Origin: Leptospiraceae bacterium
GTDB taxonomy: Bacteria; Spirochaetota; Leptospiria; Leptospirales; Leptospiraceae
Direction of reading: 5' to 3'
Length of the DNA: 64,000 nt
Assembly: GCA_024233875.1 (NCBI GenBank)
Contig: JACKPB010000006.1
Span: forward strand, 62,001-126,000
Below the pieces are notes generated by a model that saw nothing but the letters and a program-made list of their open reading frames with translations, did no database searches and was not told where the DNA came from. The first letter of the stretch is position 1. Each line of letters opens with the position of its first letter. The position numbers were made by a program, and so were the translations under genes. This document shows, one piece after another, positions 61,911-64,000 of this stretch.

Positions 61911-63815
61911 TTATTCATTTTCAATCAGAAAGGCGATTGATTGAAAAGGTTCCAGCTTGATTTTTAAAATAGAAGTTTCCGCATCAAACTCATAAGCGGT
62001 AAATTTCTCATCGGTCCAATGATCATTTGCTTTTTCAAAAGGAAGCGGGTAAGGAAAGTAAAATTTAAGTTCTGAAGGTTTGTTTTCCGGATTCCAAAAT
62101 CCATAGGCTCCCCCGGGGTTGTAAATCCCACCCGGAAATTTGCTTTCCATAAAACCGAGGGGAATAGAGTTATTTTTTTGACATTTCTTACTCAGAGCTA
62201 AAGACTTTTCTAATATAGGCATTCTGCTTTCATCCAGTGTGGATAAATTGTCACTGATGAGAAGCATTCCACCCGAAAGACCCATGACGGTGGCCATGAG
62301 AATCGTTTGAGGATATGTCATACTGTTTTTGTCTTTGCGAATGATCAAACAATCCGGATCGTTCAACCAAAAATTTCGATGCATAAAAGCACGATTCAGA
62401 CCATTGATCAGAGCACTTTCTGTACTCAGCGCATGTTTGTCCTGAAGCAATTTTCGTAACCAGTGAATGGACCAGAAGGGAGTGACGTCACAACTCACCC
62501 TCATTCCATCAAAGATACCGATTGAGGGCATGATAGGTGCTCCGCAACCTAATAAAAATGTGTTTTTCCCGACTGTCTTACGAATCAATTCAAGAGCATT
62601 GCGATACTTTTGGGCCGGACTGATCTTTCCATTATAAGCAACTCCATCCAAAGAGCCCGCATAGAGGAAATCCAGTTTGAGATAATTGTAACCCCATTCT
62701 TTGGTCATAGTTCGAAAGACTTTCTCCAGATAGTCCAGAGCAATTGGATGGGTGATGTCCATGCAATAGGTATCATCCAGACCCCAGATGGGTTGCCAGA
62801 TCGCCTGAATGGGATTCCCATTTTCGTCTTTCAGGAGGGCCTCGGGGTACATCTGATAAAATGAGGAATTCTTTCTAATGAGAAATGGAGCGAGCCAGAT
62901 CCCGGGTTTCAATCCTACTTTTTTGATCTCGTCGGCCAGAAACCCCATACCGGCAGGAAATTTCTGATTGGGAATCAACCACTCTCCGATTTCCTTTTGA
63001 TATCCATCATCAATCTGAAAAAACTCGATAGGCAGTTTTCTGTTTTTAATTTCATTGAGATTGTCTAAAATAATTTTTTCGGATATTCCTGTGTAGTAGT
63101 AGTACCAGGAACACCAACCGGTCGGAACAGGTTGATCGTTTCTCTTGACTCCATTTTTCTTACCCAGGGACTTTGCATATTCATCCATAGCCAGATAAGG
63201 ATCATTAGTTATAGAGATTTGTTTGATGGTTGTGAGTTTGATTCCCTGGTTCCCTTTGAAGTCAGGAAGATGATAGAGATCATAAATGAATTCGATGGAG
63301 CTAATTTTATTTTCACGGGTCAATTGAACTCGAAATTTTGTGTTTTGCTCGGAATCATCTGCTACACCATAAATGAAACCTTTCTTAAGTTCTGAATTGT
63401 ATAGTATTGTCAACCCTTCACTTATAAAATCTCCAAGTTTTCCTGAATGCTGGGTGAAATAATTTTCTTCGGAGGTTTTTAGGAATTGTAAGATAGGAGA
63501 TGTATCACGTTCACTCCCATTGTATACTGTACTGAATCCCCAGGATTGATAACCATGTTGAAAAAAGGAAAATGAATTGTCTTTATCAAAGTTCGAAATG
63601 GAAATGCTTAGGGAAAGGAGTTTCAATCCAACTGATGGTCTCTGAGGACTCTTCCAAAACAAATCTCCCATATACAAAATATCATTATTTGTAATCTTAG
63701 TATCTAATTTTAGTTCGTAAGAGTTATCGTCTGATATCGTGGAAGAGGTGTTTGAAATCTCAAAATTCGTTGAAGACTTTTTCCCGAAAATTTCATATAT
63801 TAATGTGGCTTTCAT
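61911..63815 (-). CDS. GH36 alpha-galactosidase
   Basis: Family GH36 enzyme that hydrolyses alpha-1,6-galactosides. Motifs are WCSWYYYYTGISEKII, FFQIDDGYQ, GIWLAPFLI, YLKLDFLYAG (catalytic nucleophile Asp, about residue 385) and MRVSCDVTPFW (acid/base Asp). The ATG at 63815 (of two tandem ATGs) is preferred; TTG 63854 has AGGGGA too close. No signal peptide is seen, so it is cytoplasmic. Together with galK it suggests use of melibiose- or raffinose-type sugars, although a transporter is not seen here. The start is near an 8-base inverted repeat. Confidence 0.9.
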   Translation of the reverse strand: MKATLIYEIFGKKSSTNFEISNTSSTISDDNSYELKLDTKITNNDILYMGDLFWKSPQRPSVGLKLLSLSISISNFDKDNSFSFFQHGYQSWGFSTVYNGSERDTSPILQFLKTSEENYFTQHSGKLGDFISEGLTILYNSELKKGFIYGVADDSEQNTKFRVQLTRENKISSIEFIYDLYHLPDFKGNQGIKLTTIKQISITNDPYLAMDEYAKSLGKKNGVKRNDQPVPTGWCSWYYYYTGISEKIILDNLNEIKNRKLPIEFFQIDDGYQKEIGEWLIPNQKFPAGMGFLADEIKKVGLKPGIWLAPFLIRKNSSFYQMYPEALLKDENGNPIQAIWQPIWGLDDTYCMDITHPIALDYLEKVFRTMTKEWGYNYLKLDFLYAGSLDGVAYNGKISPAQKYRNALELIRKTVGKNTFLLGCGAPIMPSIGIFDGMRVSCDVTPFWSIHWLRKLLQDKHALSTESALINGLNRAFMHRNFWLNDPDCLIIRKDKNSMTYPQTILMATVMGLSGGMLLISDNLSTLDESRMPILEKSLALSKKCQKNNSIPLGFMESKFPGGIYNPGGAYGFWNPENKPSELKFYFPYPLPFEKANDHWTDEKFTAYEFDAETSILKIKLEPFQSIAFLIENE

Positions 63816-63930
63816 CATGTATAGTACCAGTATGGTAATAGTTACAATGCACAATTCCCCTTTTCACTACAACTAAAAATTCTTTTCGAAAAAGACCGGG
63901 GATACGCTTCTCTCTTGAAATATTTACAAA

Positions 63931-63949
63931 AAGTAAGAAAATCTTACTT
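63931..63949. promoter_or_regulatory. Perfect inverted repeat upstream of the alpha-galactosidase gene
   Basis: AAGTAAGA-AAA-TCTTACTT, 8-base arms with a 3-base spacer, about 115 bases before the alpha-galactosidase start. Typical size for a repressor operator; the regulator is not identified. Beyond it, to base 64000, nothing else is supported. Confidence 0.4.
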
Positions 63950-64000
63950 CCTGGCTATGATTTAAGAAATTGTTTTTTTTAATTGTAATTCCATTCCACT

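Overview
The window comes from an AT-rich spirochaete, most likely a Leptospira-type member of the Leptospiraceae. No single marker proves this. The case rests on several lipoproteins with relaxed lipoboxes (Cys preceded by LSH, LSN, IQN, LVQ or LMN), periplasmic-flagellum genes (fliG, flgM), two lipoprotein-like 7TM-DISM sensor proteins, a bactofilin, a REC-HATPase regulator and an RsbU-type phosphatase. No rRNA, phage, CRISPR array or intact transposase gene was seen.

Layout. 0-6 kb: 3' part of a class 2 polyphosphate kinase; a leftward galK / STAS / sigma-54 activator operon; a rightward pgi / epimerase pair. 6-11 kb: a small exported protein and a 1345-residue acidic membrane protein with periplasmic TPRs. 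11-24 kb: an exported CBM48-like protein, an alkaline-phosphatase-superfamily lipoprotein, a double hemerythrin, an MFS carrier, a purT operon, a PilZ membrane protein, an ankyrin protein and a Cys-rich lipoprotein. 23.6-29.2 kb: a housekeeping and motility run, rsmI, flgM, a degenerate Fe-ADH, bactofilin, recJ and fliG, followed by tRNA-Asp. 29.3-32.4 kb: a histidine kinase / response regulator pair and a TetR regulator. 32.4-57.5 kb is the accessory-looking half. It carries an 870-residue metallo-beta-lactamase/cNMP-domain/hemerythrin fusion, a 1.75-kb gene-free stretch full of repeats and hairpins, otsAB plus a GH15 enzyme, two 7TM-DISM kinase-like proteins, a cusCBA-type copper/silver efflux operon and an MscS channel. 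57.6-64 kb: an HExxH protein, engB, tilS (frame interrupted at an A10 tract), an RsbU-type PP2C phosphatase and a GH36 alpha-galactosidase.

How the genes fit together. GH36 and galK could together feed galactose into central metabolism, where pgi acts. OtsAB with the GH15 enzyme suggests trehalose synthesis and turnover. The STAS protein, the PP2C phosphatase and the REC-HATPase regulator are the usual parts of a partner-switching network, although they are scattered. FlgM and FliG belong to the flagellum. CusCBA with a small Cys/His-rich lipoprotein handles copper or silver.

The most unusual content is non-coding. A family of about 105-bp elements with imperfect terminal inverted repeats and TATA ends (MITE-like) occurs only between 31.6 and 57.5 kb: eight near full-length copies plus diverged or partial ones. 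One copy appears to supply the start codon of a gene. Between these copies lie two tandem units (36246-36404 and 36504-36668) that share an AT-rich leader but have different hairpin sequences at the same places, as expected if structure rather than sequence is conserved. All calls are from reading the sequence; no database search was run.
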